Positions 31,657-39,721 of a stretch of 64,000 nucleotides of DNA are shown piece after piece. The stretch lies in the NCBI RefSeq assembly GCF_022919155.1, contig NZ_CP095045.1:2170001-2234000 (forward strand), in the 5' to 3' direction. The notes beneath the pieces were generated by a model. The model did no database searches, had not been told where the DNA came from, and worked only from the letters and a program-made list of their open reading frames with translations. The position numbers and the translations under genes were made by a program. This DNA comes from Leucobacter allii (GTDB taxonomy: Bacteria; Actinomycetota; Actinomycetes; Actinomycetales; Microbacteriaceae). Each line of letters opens with the position of its first letter. Position 1 is the stretch's first letter.

Positions 31657-32196
31657 TTAGCTGGTGGTCCCGAGCTGCATCGCCTTCAGAGCGGCGACGA
31701 GCTGGGGGTTGCCGGCCGCTTCTGCGGCGGCGATCTGTTCGGGGAGCGACACGTTGCCGGGGGCCTGCGGCTGGTTCCCGATCGTCGGGACCGGCTGCGG
31801 TGCCTCCGGCTCCTTCGTGTAGGCGGGCTTGAGGAGTTCGGCGTGCGCCTGCAGCTCCTCGAGGGTGGATCCGCGAAGCACGGCGGCTGGGACACCGGTC
31901 GCCGTCGAGACGTCCTTCGCCCAGGCGGCCTGCTGCTTCTCCGCCTTGAACGCGGCGTTCTCACGCTGCAGGGCGGCGAGCTGTTCGGCCTGCTTCTCCT
32001 CGGCGGTCTTCTGCGCCTCCTTGAGCTGTTCCAGCTCGTCGGCCGCTGCCTTGTTTCCCTTGGCTCGCTGCTCCCAGGTGCGGGAGTGCGCGAGGGCCTC
32101 TTCGTACTTCGCCTTGTAGTCGACCTCGGCAGCGCCGTTCGGCTCGGCCGGGGTGGTCACCGTGTCGCCGTTCGGCTGCTCGGTGGTGTCGCTCAT
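31657..32196 (-). CDS. Capsid scaffolding protein
   Basis: 179 aa, almost entirely helical and charged: VDYKAKYEEALAHSRTWEQR, then a coiled coil (NKAAADELEQLKEAQKTAEE), and a conserved end (SLPEQIAAAEAAGNPQLVAA). Typical of phage scaffold proteins (DUF4355-like) encoded just before the capsid. Ribosome site AGGGAGCAACC. The 200-bp leader before it contains a terminator and structured RNA. Confidence 0.85.
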   Translation of the reverse strand: MSDTTEQPNGDTVTTPAEPNGAAEVDYKAKYEEALAHSRTWEQRAKGNKAAADELEQLKEAQKTAEEKQAEQLAALQRENAAFKAEKQQAAWAKDVSTATGVPAAVLRGSTLEELQAHAELLKPAYTKEPEAPQPVPTIGNQPQAPGNVSLPEQIAAAEAAGNPQLVAALKAMQLGTTS

Positions 32197-32303
32197 GGTT
32201 GCTCCCTGTTCAGGTAGCCCCTCACCGTTCGGGTCAGGGCGGGTGGATATGGGTCTCCCGCCGTGCGGCGGGCAGCATGAGGGCCCGGGAGTTTCCGGGC
32301 ATG

Positions 32304-32336
32304 AAAAAAGCCCCGCACCAGGTGGTGACGGGGCTT
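32304..32336 (-). terminator. Intrinsic terminator ahead of the scaffold/capsid genes
   Basis: On the minus strand AAGCCCCG (32336-32329), inner hairpin from TCACCACCTGGTG, CGGGGCTT (32315-32308) followed by TTTT (to 32304): a classic stem plus U-tract. It lies between the MuF gene and the scaffold gene, within one late operon, so read-through, a promoter downstream or antitermination is needed for capsid expression. Confidence 0.8.
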
Positions 32337-32344
32337 GAAACGAG

Positions 32345-32396
32345 AGAAGCGGCTGGGCTACCCGAGCTTTCGCCTAGTGGGATGCCTGCCGCTTCT
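32345..32396 (-). ncRNA. Candidate structured leader RNA
   Basis: Begins two bases after the MuF stop codon. Outer stem AGAAGCGGC (32396-32388) / GCCGCTTCT (32353-32345), 9 bp perfect. Inner stem GGC..CCC / GGG..GCC around a hairpin closed by a GCGAAAGC tetraloop unit (GNRA loop). The intrinsic terminator starts 8 bp later. Compact multi-stem fold plus terminator resembles a riboswitch or attenuator. No known class is recognised, so this stays a candidate. Confidence 0.45.
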
Positions 32397-32398
32397 TC

Positions 32399-33511
32399 CT
32401 ACAGATTATCACCTCGGACAAGCTTCGTCATCTGGCCGGACTTACTGAACACGATCATCTCGATGATGCGTTTCTGCCCGTAGAACCGGCGCTTGATCTG
32501 CTCGAGCGCGACCTGCTCGTCGAAGCCGATGCGCTGCAGGTCGATGACGACGCGCTGCGACTGCTTGCGGGCCTTCTTGAACTGGTCGTTGATCGTGTTC
32601 TTCTCGGAAGCTCCCTGCGGGCTCTTAAACTCCCACAGGTTCCCGTCGATGGTGACATCGGGATTTTTCGCGCCAGGCGTCATGTCGAGCGGGTTGAACG
32701 CCACATCGAAGCCGAGCTTCTGCAGCCGTTCGGCGGTCGCCATCTCATGCGGAGCGATGTTGAGGCCAGGCGGGACGGTGACCACTCCCGGCTTCGGAGC
32801 CACGCTGTCGGTGTACCGTCCCGGGTTCTGCCGGCGCATCTCCGCGAGGATCGCGGACTCATCGCCGGACCCTGCGACTTCGCGGGCTGCCTGATATTCC
32901 TGATCCATCTCTGCGACCCGCGCATCATGTGCGGATCGCTCGGCGGGGCTCATCGCGAAGTCCGGCACCTGCTGGCAATCGCAGCCATCGTGGTACCGGT
33001 CAATCGAACCGGCGAGCTCGGCACTGCCGTACACGAACCCGCGGGAGGCGAGCATGGTGCAGAAAGCGCAGGTCTTCGCCCCGGAAGGAACTCGAGCGAA
33101 CGCGACCCCGTCACGGGTAGCGCTCCGCCGTACCGTGCCGCGGCCCGCGTTCTTCACATGCCGCAGCAGCGATCGCTCCAGCTTCCGCCACGTTTCGACC
33201 GGGTTGCCGTCGTACAGGTCGTCAACCGCCCAACGCGTACCTTCAACGAGGGCTTCAACGTCCACGTCGGCGAGCACTGCCGCCCCGAGCTTCCCCGTCG
33301 CGGCCTGCTTGGTCTCCTCGTACCAGTCAGCCGCAGCCGCAGCCGCGAGATCCCCGTACCGCTCCCCCAGTGCCGGGATGAACGTCAGGAGGGCGTCCCG
33401 CAACTCATCGGCCGGAAGGTTCCCGTACAGGCCCCAGAACTTGGAGAGCTGGTCTTTCGCCATCCTTGCGGCGGACTGCTGGGAGCGCCTGAGCCGATCG
33501 ATGTGACTCAT
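32399..33511 (-). CDS. MuF-type minor head protein fused to a CdiA-type nuclease toxin domain
   Basis: 370 aa. Residues ~1-240 are a VG15/MuF-like minor head protein: helical N-terminus, then the zinc-knuckle-like core with KTCAFCTMLASRGFVYGS (CxxC) and RYHDGCDCQQVPDF. The last ~125 residues (about 245-370) match the CdiA C-terminal tRNase-type toxin fold: ATAERLQKLGFDVAFNPLDM, PDVTIDGNLWEFKSPQGASE (catalytic E and K), INDQFKKARKQSQRVVIDLQ, LEQIKRRFYGQKRIIEMIVF. Such MuF-toxin fusions are injected with phage DNA or delivered by particles. No adjacent immunity gene is obvious. Located after the portal gene as usual. Confidence 0.8.
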   Translation of the reverse strand: MSHIDRLRRSQQSAARMAKDQLSKFWGLYGNLPADELRDALLTFIPALGERYGDLAAAAAADWYEETKQAATGKLGAAVLADVDVEALVEGTRWAVDDLYDGNPVETWRKLERSLLRHVKNAGRGTVRRSATRDGVAFARVPSGAKTCAFCTMLASRGFVYGSAELAGSIDRYHDGCDCQQVPDFAMSPAERSAHDARVAEMDQEYQAAREVAGSGDESAILAEMRRQNPGRYTDSVAPKPGVVTVPPGLNIAPHEMATAERLQKLGFDVAFNPLDMTPGAKNPDVTIDGNLWEFKSPQGASEKNTINDQFKKARKQSQRVVIDLQRIGFDEQVALEQIKRRFYGQKRIIEMIVFSKSGQMTKLVRGDNL

Positions 33512-33526
33512 GACGCCCCCTCGCGG

Positions 33527-35128
33527 CTACTTCTCTTCGAGGCCGGTCGCGTCCTCCTGCGGCATGCGCAGCGACACCGGCACAGCGCCGGTCATCTTGA
33601 TGCCGGCAAGCCCGACCCGCTCAGCGACGTCGGCAGGGTCGGCCCCCGCACGCACGCCCACGCCGAGCGCTTCGAGCTGCGCCTTGGACACCTGTGCCTG
33701 GCGCACTGCCTCGTCGCTTCCTTCGCCCTGCTCGCCGCCTGTGGCGAGGCGGTCGAGCACGGTCCCCGAGGCGGCGCGGCGCTTCTCAGCAATGGCCTGC
33801 CGGATCCGGGCCTCGGTCATGCCGATCATTCGCATGCCCGTCTCAGTGCCCTGCAGCTCGGCCGCGGTGACCTGCTTCATGCCGGCATCCGCGAGCGCCG
33901 CATCCGACGCATGGTCAGGTCGACGCCACAGCAACTCGAGGCGCGCCATCCCCTCCGGGGGCTCCGTGGTGCGATCCCGGATCATGACGGCGTTCTCGAA
34001 GGTGCGCTTCTTGGCGAGCCCGTACACGGCGTGCTGCTGCTTCACCATGTAGAAAACGTCCTCGCGGGCGACGTTCTTCGCGTCCGCGGACTCGGGGTTC
34101 TCCTGAGCGATGCCCAGCGAGCCGAGCGGCACACCGGTATGCCCGGAGAACTCGCTGGCGTACTGCCGGAGCGTCGCAATGTGCGGCTCGGGGGACTCCG
34201 CGGACACCTGCTCGATGGTCGGCTTCTCGCCTTCCTCGTTGAGTCCGAGCGCGTTGAAGCGGGCCATGTAGAACGACCACATGGGGATCGTGTTCCCCTG
34301 GTCGTCCTTGAACATCGCCTCGTCCGCACCGAGCAGGAATAGCTTCATCGCGCTGAATGCCTCGCTGTGCACGTCGAGACGGGATCCGCCGCGCACGACA
34401 CGATCCACGATGGACATGACGCGCCGATCGACCCTCGCCCGTCCGAACGGGCGGTCCAGATCCGGAGCAACGGGGAGGAGCTCGAGGGCGACGCGGCGGA
34501 TCGGGTTCGGGATGCGACTCACGAGCACCCATCCGGCGGCACCCTTCCGGCAGATGTACGTCTCGAGCGGGAGCATGAACGTGATCTCGGTGGGAGCGCC
34601 GAGGTTGTCGACCGCTCCCACGATGAACCCGGCCGACAGTTCCCGCCGGCGCTTGTCCCACAGGCCCGTCGCCCACATCGCCGAATGGTGCATGATAAGC
34701 ACTTCAGGCTCACCCGACTGCACATCTCCCGGCGTCGCGGACTGGAACGCGCACGAGTAGGTCATCGAGGACCGCACTGCCTGCGGGAACTCCACCTGAT
34801 AGCGGTTCCGGTACAGGATCTCGTCCAGGCCGAACGGGTCGGTGGAACCGTCCTCGTCCAGCATGCCCTCCCAGATGGTGCGGTTCGCGGGCTCGGTGAC
34901 GGCCTTCTCCGCCCAGCCGCTGACCACGTTCAGGTCGTTGCGCAGCTCCGGCGGGATCGAGATCCGCAGATCCTTCAGCTTGTTCTTCCCGTCGAAGTAC
35001 ACGAGCCGCTCGATGTTCCGGGGCAGCTTCGCCGCCCACTGCTTCCACGCCTGATCCCAGAGATTCTGGGTGGAGTGGTCGAAGCCGAACACGGTAGGCG
35101 GCGACGGGAGGTACAGGTTCACCGTCAT
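33527..35128 (-). CDS. Portal protein
   Basis: 533 aa. SPP1/T4-like portal ring through which DNA is packaged: NVVSGWAEKAVTEPANRTIW, ETYICRKGAAGWVLVSRIPN, RRVMSIVDRVVRGGSRLDVH, SFYMARFNALGLNEEGEKPT and the conserved SEFSGHTGVPLGSLGIAQEN. Start ATG 35128 overlaps the terminase stop (TGATG). The C-terminal ~100 residues are helical. Position between terminase and MuF fits. Confidence 0.9.
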   Translation of the reverse strand: MTVNLYLPSPPTVFGFDHSTQNLWDQAWKQWAAKLPRNIERLVYFDGKNKLKDLRISIPPELRNDLNVVSGWAEKAVTEPANRTIWEGMLDEDGSTDPFGLDEILYRNRYQVEFPQAVRSSMTYSCAFQSATPGDVQSGEPEVLIMHHSAMWATGLWDKRRRELSAGFIVGAVDNLGAPTEITFMLPLETYICRKGAAGWVLVSRIPNPIRRVALELLPVAPDLDRPFGRARVDRRVMSIVDRVVRGGSRLDVHSEAFSAMKLFLLGADEAMFKDDQGNTIPMWSFYMARFNALGLNEEGEKPTIEQVSAESPEPHIATLRQYASEFSGHTGVPLGSLGIAQENPESADAKNVAREDVFYMVKQQHAVYGLAKKRTFENAVMIRDRTTEPPEGMARLELLWRRPDHASDAALADAGMKQVTAAELQGTETGMRMIGMTEARIRQAIAEKRRAASGTVLDRLATGGEQGEGSDEAVRQAQVSKAQLEALGVGVRAGADPADVAERVGLAGIKMTGAVPVSLRMPQEDATGLEEK

Positions 35129-36639
35129 CACATCACCATCCCTAGGGAGCCTCGTCCCGGTCGTCGTTTCGTGGTCTTCGCTCCGAAGTACGCGAGCGTC
35201 GCGGCGTCGAAGGCGACGACCGTTTCGCCCTCCTCGGCTTCCCATCCGAAGCCGCCGGCGTTGCCGATCTTCCGCTTCACCGCGGCGAGCACCTGATCGT
35301 TGAAATCCGGGTCGTTCGGGTGCTGCAGGCCGCCGGTCAAGATGGCCTGCTCGGTCATCGAGTGCGCCGCGAGCACCTCGTCCAGCGTCGGACGGATGAT
35401 CTGCTTCCGGTTCCGCATCCCGGCCTCACGAAGCGCGTTCACGAAGAATCCGGCATGCCCCTTGCCGTCGACCACGACAACTGCGGTCGACGGGGCATCC
35501 GCCACGATCTGGTCGATGAGCCACTGGGTACCCTCGCCGAGGTTGCGCTGCTCGATCGGCTCGATGAACACCGGCCCGTTGCGCGGCTTCCACGCCGCTG
35601 CGAGCGCGACACCGGAGCCATCGATGGTGAACTTCACCCCATACGACATGATCGCGTCTGCCGGCTTCGTGCCCCGCAGCGCGCCCCACGCGGAAGGAGA
35701 GACCGCCTTCGCTCGCCCGCCGCGCGTCGACCACTGGCCGAGCCGCTCCCGGCAGAACCCCTCCGGGCTCATCGCCTGGAGCTCGTCCTGCACGGTCGTG
35801 ATGCGCAGCCGCTTCCCGAGCGCGGGATTCGTCTCGTAGGCGAGCTCTCGCCACTGCTTGACCGCGTCCTCGGGGCGCATGTCATCAGGGATCGACCACT
35901 CGTCCCACGCAATCCGCTTCGCATTCGGCTGGAGGGCGTCCTTGCGGATACGCTCGAACACCTCACCAGGGCTGTTAGGGCCGGGCGGGGTGCCGAGGAA
36001 GATGATCTGCGGATCCCCGGACGGGGCGGCGGCGATCGTCGGCAGCAGCGCTTCAAGCTGCTCGTCGGTCATCTCCTGCGCTTCGTCGCAGAACAGGTCA
36101 TCGACGGTGTATCCGCGGCCGGATCCACGAGAGCGGGCCACGAACTCACATGATGCGCCGCCGGTGCAGTCGCACAGGTCGCCGCGCTCGCACTCTCGTG
36201 CGTGCAGCACGATCGCTTCCTGCCCGTTCGTGCGGCGGATCTCTTTCACCATCTCCGCGAGCTCGGGGTACTTCCGCGGGTTCTCGAAGAAGCTGATGAG
36301 TCGAAGGAAGGCCTTGCGCGCCGTCTTCACCTCATGAGCGGTATGCAGCAGCTTCCGGCCCTGGATCGCCATCTTGTGCAACTGGACGACTTCCACGTTG
36401 CCGTTCTTACCGTTCTGACGGGGCACGGCGAGACCGCAGCGGCCGGCGGCGAGCTTGCCGTCCTTGCCTCGAGCCAACCAACCGTAGGTGACTGCACCCT
36501 GCCACTCATCGGGGGTCAGCCCGTACCCGCCCGACAGGAACACGGCATCCTCGCCGTCCTCGAAATCGATAGCCTTCTTCGGGCGTACCCGGATCCTAGG
36601 CTCCTGCAGACCGAGCAGCGCGCTTCCTCGCGAGTTCAT
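35128..36639 (-). CDS. Terminase large subunit
   Basis: 503 aa packaging motor with ATPase (about 1-260) and RNase H-type nuclease (about 290-490) domains. Modified Walker A VPRQNGKNGNVEV (about 75-87), adaptor ETNPALG, Walker B YTVDDLFCDEAQEM (about 178-191), motif III IIFLGTPP. Nuclease acidic sites in FTIDGSG, VVVVDGKGH and FNDQVLAA. A Cys-rich stretch CERGDLCDCTGGASC (about 150-164) between adaptor and Walker B is unusual. Start ATG 36639 lies within the small-subunit gene (44-bp overlap). Confidence 0.93.
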   Translation of the reverse strand: MNSRGSALLGLQEPRIRVRPKKAIDFEDGEDAVFLSGGYGLTPDEWQGAVTYGWLARGKDGKLAAGRCGLAVPRQNGKNGNVEVVQLHKMAIQGRKLLHTAHEVKTARKAFLRLISFFENPRKYPELAEMVKEIRRTNGQEAIVLHARECERGDLCDCTGGASCEFVARSRGSGRGYTVDDLFCDEAQEMTDEQLEALLPTIAAAPSGDPQIIFLGTPPGPNSPGEVFERIRKDALQPNAKRIAWDEWSIPDDMRPEDAVKQWRELAYETNPALGKRLRITTVQDELQAMSPEGFCRERLGQWSTRGGRAKAVSPSAWGALRGTKPADAIMSYGVKFTIDGSGVALAAAWKPRNGPVFIEPIEQRNLGEGTQWLIDQIVADAPSTAVVVVDGKGHAGFFVNALREAGMRNRKQIIRPTLDEVLAAHSMTEQAILTGGLQHPNDPDFNDQVLAAVKRKIGNAGGFGWEAEEGETVVAFDAATLAYFGAKTTKRRPGRGSLGMVM

Positions 36640-37018
36640 CGAGCACCGAACTCCTCTTCTCGGCCGCGGGCTTCTCAGCGGCCTTCCCGAGTCCGAGGGA
36701 CACGAGGATCTGGCGCAGTGTGTTGGCCTGCTGGCGGGCCTCGCCCAGTACGTTGTCGAAGTGCACCTCGACACGGACGTGCCGTTCGTCGTCCTCACCG
36801 AAGAGGTCGGTGCAGCGGAACCTCATCAGCTCGAGCACGCCCTTGCCGGCGATGATGTTGTCGAGCTCATCGAGGCGGTCGAGGATCCGGCCGGCCTCCA
36901 CCGCGAGCGCATCCCGGGCAAGCTCCGCACCAGCGGGCGACAGCGCCTCCGAGAGCTTCCGCCCACGGCGCTCGACGCCCTCTTCAGACGCAGGCTTCCG
37001 AGGTCCGCGAGCAGCCAT
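36596..37018 (-). CDS. Terminase small subunit
   Basis: 140 aa, helical, DNA-recognition part of the packaging motor. Basic N-terminus (ARGPRKPASEEGVERRGRKL), central helices (RILDRLDELDNIIAGKGVLE; HFDNVLGEARQQANTLRQIL) and a Lys/Arg-rich tail (KRSSVLDELARKRAARS). ATG 37018 is 5 bases after GGAGG; two earlier ATGs lack this. It overlaps the large subunit by 44 bp, as is common. Confidence 0.78.
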   Translation of the reverse strand: MAARGPRKPASEEGVERRGRKLSEALSPAGAELARDALAVEAGRILDRLDELDNIIAGKGVLELMRFRCTDLFGEDDERHVRVEVHFDNVLGEARQQANTLRQILVSLGLGKAAEKPAAEKRSSVLDELARKRAARSAGA

Positions 37019-37166
37019 CAGGGCCTCCATCTCGAAACTTTTCGACCTCGGGGGGATATCTCGCAATGCCTCAGGGGTGCGTCCGGACGGGATGAGGGGC
37101 CCCGTCCCCCACCCCTTCGTCGCGGTGGTGCCCCGGCCCGTTGTGCGGGTCGTCCCGCGGCTCGAG

Positions 37167-37508
37167 CTATGGGTGCTGGCCGAAGCGGATCGTCTTCACG
37201 GTCTGTTTCGGTCGTGTGGGGCGCTTGGCGGTCTTGTCACCGACTGCTTGGTTGCATCGCCTGCAGAGGACGGTCCCGTTGTCGCGGGTTTCGCGTCCGC
37301 CTTGTGCATGCGCGACGATGTGATCAGGTTCGGCGCTGTTGGGGCGTCGGCTTATGAGGTAGTCGAGCCAGATGTTGCAGCGTCGGCCGCGATGGTGTGA
37401 GCAGTTCGCGTTGCAAGGGCAGTGCGTGATGCCTTGCTGTTGTGCTCGATGGAGCGTCGCCTTGCGCCAGGCCTTGTACTTCGCTGTGCCTGTGCGTGAG
37501 GTCGCCAT
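37167..37508 (-). CDS. HNH endonuclease
   Basis: 113 aa. Cys-x-Cys zinc cluster (THCPCNANCSHH), then the HNH core PDHIVAHAQGGRETRDNGTV followed by LCRRCNQAVG (DH..H..N.. plus CxxC). HNH proteins beside terminases are needed for cleaving concatemers in several cos phages, and this gene sits just before the small subunit. The 148 bp to the terminase and the 200 bp upstream hold no gene I can see. Confidence 0.88.
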   Translation of the reverse strand: MATSRTGTAKYKAWRKATLHRAQQQGITHCPCNANCSHHRGRRCNIWLDYLISRRPNSAEPDHIVAHAQGGRETRDNGTVLCRRCNQAVGDKTAKRPTRPKQTVKTIRFGQHP

Positions 37509-37717
37509 GCTGTGCTCCCTCGTGCGTGGCTTGCGCGTTTGGTCTGAGCGGATGTCAGGGCGCGTGGTGGTCGTGTCTGTCGTGCGCGCCCCGTGCTGCC
37601 GGTATGGGCCCCTGCGTGAGATGGGGCACCCCTACCGTGTAGGCACCCCCTGCGGTTGAGCACGCCCCCCCCTCAGCGTGATCCGCCCCCGGGCTACTGA
37701 GCGCACCCCTGGGGCTC

Positions 37718-38056
37718 CTAGCCGATGACGCTGTACCGCTCCCCGTGGGGGAAGCATGGAGCGAGGGTCTGGCGGACGCGAGGGTCATCGAGGTACCGGT
37801 GATCGTCGGTCACGATGTGCTCGAAGGCATGGCCTCGGGCCCGGTCCACGGTGAGGGGCGTCGCGAAGCTGATGCTGCCACCCTGAGCGAACGAGATATG
37901 CTCCTCGCCGCTCGTACGTCGCACCTTCATGCCGGGCTCCCTGAGCGCCTCGAACTCGCCCAGGGCGGAACGCACACTGCGCATGTTCGACAGCATGTAG
38001 AGGACCGGCTGCCGGTGGGCAAGGTTCGCGATGTGCTGAAAGTGCGGGTAGGCCAC
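37718..38056 (-). CDS. Small phage protein resembling a terminase Walker-B fragment
   Basis: 112 aa from GTG 38056 (GAGGAGCAATC before it). The middle FAQGGSISFATPLTVDRARG with HAFEHIVTDD (about 56-85) follows the pattern strand, RARG, hydrophobic strand, DD that large terminases show just before and in Walker B. No Walker A, so a stand-alone ATPase is not expected. It may derive from or interact with the packaging motor. Function unknown. Confidence 0.5.
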   Translation of the reverse strand: MAYPHFQHIANLAHRQPVLYMLSNMRSVRSALGEFEALREPGMKVRRTSGEEHISFAQGGSISFATPLTVDRARGHAFEHIVTDDHRYLDDPRVRQTLAPCFPHGERYSVIG

Positions 38057-38078
38057 GATTGCTCCTCGTTGTCGTTGG

Positions 38079-38204
38079 TTACGCGAGCGGCCGGCCGTTG
38101 CGGTCGTACCGATCGCACGGGCACTGCATCACGGCCGAGAGCGAGGTCCACTCGCGCCCGCAGTCGTCGCAGGTGAAGGCGTCGCTGAACGTGTCGCCGC
38201 TCAT
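38079..38204 (-). CDS. Tiny zinc-ribbon phage protein (41 aa)
   Basis: 41 residues with CDDCGREW (Cys12, Cys15) and CPCDRYDRNG (Cys28, Cys30): a minimal zinc ribbon. Overlaps the preceding gene by 4 bp (ATGA). The GGAGAGG upstream fits ATG 38204. Confidence 0.65.
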   Translation of the reverse strand: MSGDTFSDAFTCDDCGREWTSLSAVMQCPCDRYDRNGRPLA

Positions 38205-38461
38205 GGTCGCGTCCCTCTCCAAGGGTGCCCCTTCGGGATGCGGAACCGTTGCCGGCGGGTCACGATCTCGTCGGCGTCCCAATCGACCGCGATCTCGCCG
38301 TCCTCATCGAGCACGGGGACGTTGCCGACGATGTAGCGGCCGTTGATGCGGCGAGCTCCACCGTCCTTGACGACCGTGGTCTTGTGATCGCGCCGGATGG
38401 GGCCGAGGATGGCGAGCATCAGGGCGTTGTTCTCCGGGGTGTCCTCGATGTAGGTGCTCAT
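38201..38461 (-). CDS. Hypothetical phage protein
   Basis: 86 aa. Mixed strands with an early acidic helix (STYIEDTPENNALMLAILGP), then IVGNVPVLDEDGEIAVDWDA. ATG 38461 is preferred over GTG 38467, which would sit on the ribosome site. No family recognised. Short overlaps with both neighbours. Confidence 0.65.
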   Translation of the reverse strand: MSTYIEDTPENNALMLAILGPIRRDHKTTVVKDGGARRINGRYIVGNVPVLDEDGEIAVDWDADEIVTRRQRFRIPKGHPWRGTRP

Positions 38462-38463
38462 CG

Positions 38464-38823
38464 TCACTTCTCCCGGAGCTTGTGGGCGAGGTGCTCGTTC
38501 AGCGACCCGGCTTCGACGGTCACCGCACCATTACCGGTGGGCGTGACCACGATCGGCAACTCGAACTCGAACTCGGCCGCCTTCAACTTGCGGAACGCAC
38601 GGCTCTTGAGGATGACCTGTGTCGTGATGGGGATGCTACCGAGCTCGCCAGAGGGCTCCGGAGTCCGTTCGGCTCGGATCCGCTCGACGTCCTGCGAGCA
38701 GACACCGCACAGGCCGGGGCAGCCGCATCGAGCCTTGGCGGGCGCAGGGAGGCGGTCCGCGACGGTGAGTCCGTCGATCGGGTGACCGTGGCTCGTCCAA
38801 GGGCCGGAAGTGGGGGCGGGCAT
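38464..38823 (-). CDS. Hypothetical phage protein with Cys cluster
   Basis: 119 aa. CGCPGLCGVC (about 34-43) is a tight four-Cys cluster; then a strand-rich C-terminus (FRKLKAAEFEFELPIVVTPT) ending NEHLAHKLREK. Function unknown. AAGGAGTGAAC before ATG 38823 is a good ribosome site. Confidence 0.62.
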   Translation of the reverse strand: MPAPTSGPWTSHGHPIDGLTVADRLPAPAKARCGCPGLCGVCSQDVERIRAERTPEPSGELGSIPITTQVILKSRAFRKLKAAEFEFELPIVVTPTGNGAVTVEAGSLNEHLAHKLREK

Positions 38824-38825
38824 GT

Positions 38826-39059
38826 TCACTCCTTGTTCGCGCCGATGGTGCGGGCCTGTGCCACATAGTGCGTTAGACCGACAGTGGTGATTACCGATTG
38901 CCCATCCGGGACGATGTCGACAACGTGGGTCATGCCGTCGTCGTGCTCGGGCACTCGTTCCGCGACGACGACCCATGAGGCGGTGAGACTGTCGCCGTGC
39001 TCGTCTGCGATATGCGCGCGGATGGCTGCATCCAGGTCCGCGCGGGTTTCAGTGCTCAC
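38826..39059 (-). CDS. Hypothetical phage protein (GTG start)
   Basis: 77 aa, alpha/beta (RADLDAAIRAHIADEHGDSL, VVVAERVPEHDDGMTHVVDI, VGLTHYVAQART). GTG 39059 is preceded by GAAGGACCACCT and overlaps the membrane mini-protein by 4 bp. The pattern suggests a small globular phage protein of unknown role. Confidence 0.6.
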   Translation of the reverse strand: MSTETRADLDAAIRAHIADEHGDSLTASWVVVAERVPEHDDGMTHVVDIVPDGQSVITTVGLTHYVAQARTIGANKE

Positions 39060-39145
39060 AGGTGGTCCTTCCGGCCAATCCAGAGCGCGCCGAGATTCGA
39101 GACGAGGATGATGCCGCACAGCACAAGCAGAGCCCAGTCAGGCAT
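39056..39145 (-). CDS. Single-span membrane mini-protein (29 aa)
   Basis: 29 residues, with one membrane helix (WALLVLCGIILVSNLGALWI, residues 4-23) and a short basic end. ATG 39145 has GGAGGACACCG before it and the stop overlaps the next GTG by 4 bp, supporting a real, coupled gene. Confidence 0.5.
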   Translation of the reverse strand: MPDWALLVLCGIILVSNLGALWIGRKDHL

Positions 39146-39226
39146 CGGTGTCCTCCAATGGGGTGTTCCCCGCGCTCGCGCCCGTAATGGAAGTGGATGG
39201 CAGCGGCGCGGCGCGGGAAGTAGTGC

Positions 39227-39253
39227 ACACCTAACAGCTTCTCTGTTAGGTGT
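39227..39253. terminator. 11-bp hairpin upstream of the small-gene block
   Basis: ACACCTAACAG (39227-39237), 5-nt loop, exact complement (39243-39253). On the plus strand it is followed by TTAAGG, on the minus strand by GTGCAC, so the U-tract is short at best. It would sit 3' to the tRNA cluster transcript. Confidence 0.5.
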
Positions 39254-39665
39254 TTAAGGTTCCGGGAACGCGCCCCCGGCGCTAGGCGGTCACGCGCTGC
39301 CCGGCATGGTCCCGATCGATGCGGGTGTTTCTTTGCTCTTGTTTTCCAGTAGGCGTCATCACCCGCGGAAACATGCGGATCTGGAGGCGATTTTTCTGTG
39401 CAGTAGCGCACGCTGTGCGGGGCTGGTGAGACAACGCCACCATCACCCCGCACGCGGCGGATGATCAGCCCGAAAGCTTCACATGCACGCGATGCGGCAG
39501 CGCTACCGCTCGGCAAGATCACCCCTGGCGATCAGCCACCCCTCACGCGAAGGGAAGACAGAGGCCGGACCACTGAGTTGGCGATCCGGCCGGCCAACGC
39601 TCCTTCACCCCGAAGGGCCAAACGCTGGTGAAAGGAAGGGCTGCAGCGCACCATCAGGATTACTT
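39254..39665. other. 412-bp stretch without a convincing gene
   Basis: Between the hairpin at 39253 and the tRNA-cluster repeat at 39666. Only short frames without ribosome sites are present on either strand. It could contain promoters for the flanking leftward block or spacer left by gene loss. Confidence 0.4.
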
Positions 39666-39718
39666 ACTGCCCGGGGCACCACGAGGGTGTCGATTGCCCG
39701 CACGTCGTCACGCGCGGG
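39666..39718. repeat. tRNA-cluster repeat A, copy 1
   Basis: Resembles 39950-40001 over about 50 bp: both have ACTGCCCGG, then GAGGGTG, CG(T/A)TTGCCCGC and ACGTC, ending in GCRCGGG. On the minus strand it lies directly 3' to tRNA-Ser. May be a tRNA processing or duplication scar. Confidence 0.55.
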
Positions 39719-39721
39719 AAG

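Noticed and set aside
32345..32396. Assignment of the structured RNA to a known riboswitch or ribozyme
   Set aside because: Checked by eye for hammerhead, twister, HDV-like and fluoride/preQ1-type signatures; the conserved cores are absent. Left as an unassigned candidate.
39290..39400. Short minus-strand frame beginning MFPRVMTPTGKQEQRN
   Set aside because: No ribosome site, only about 30 residues, no overlap coupling; probably chance.
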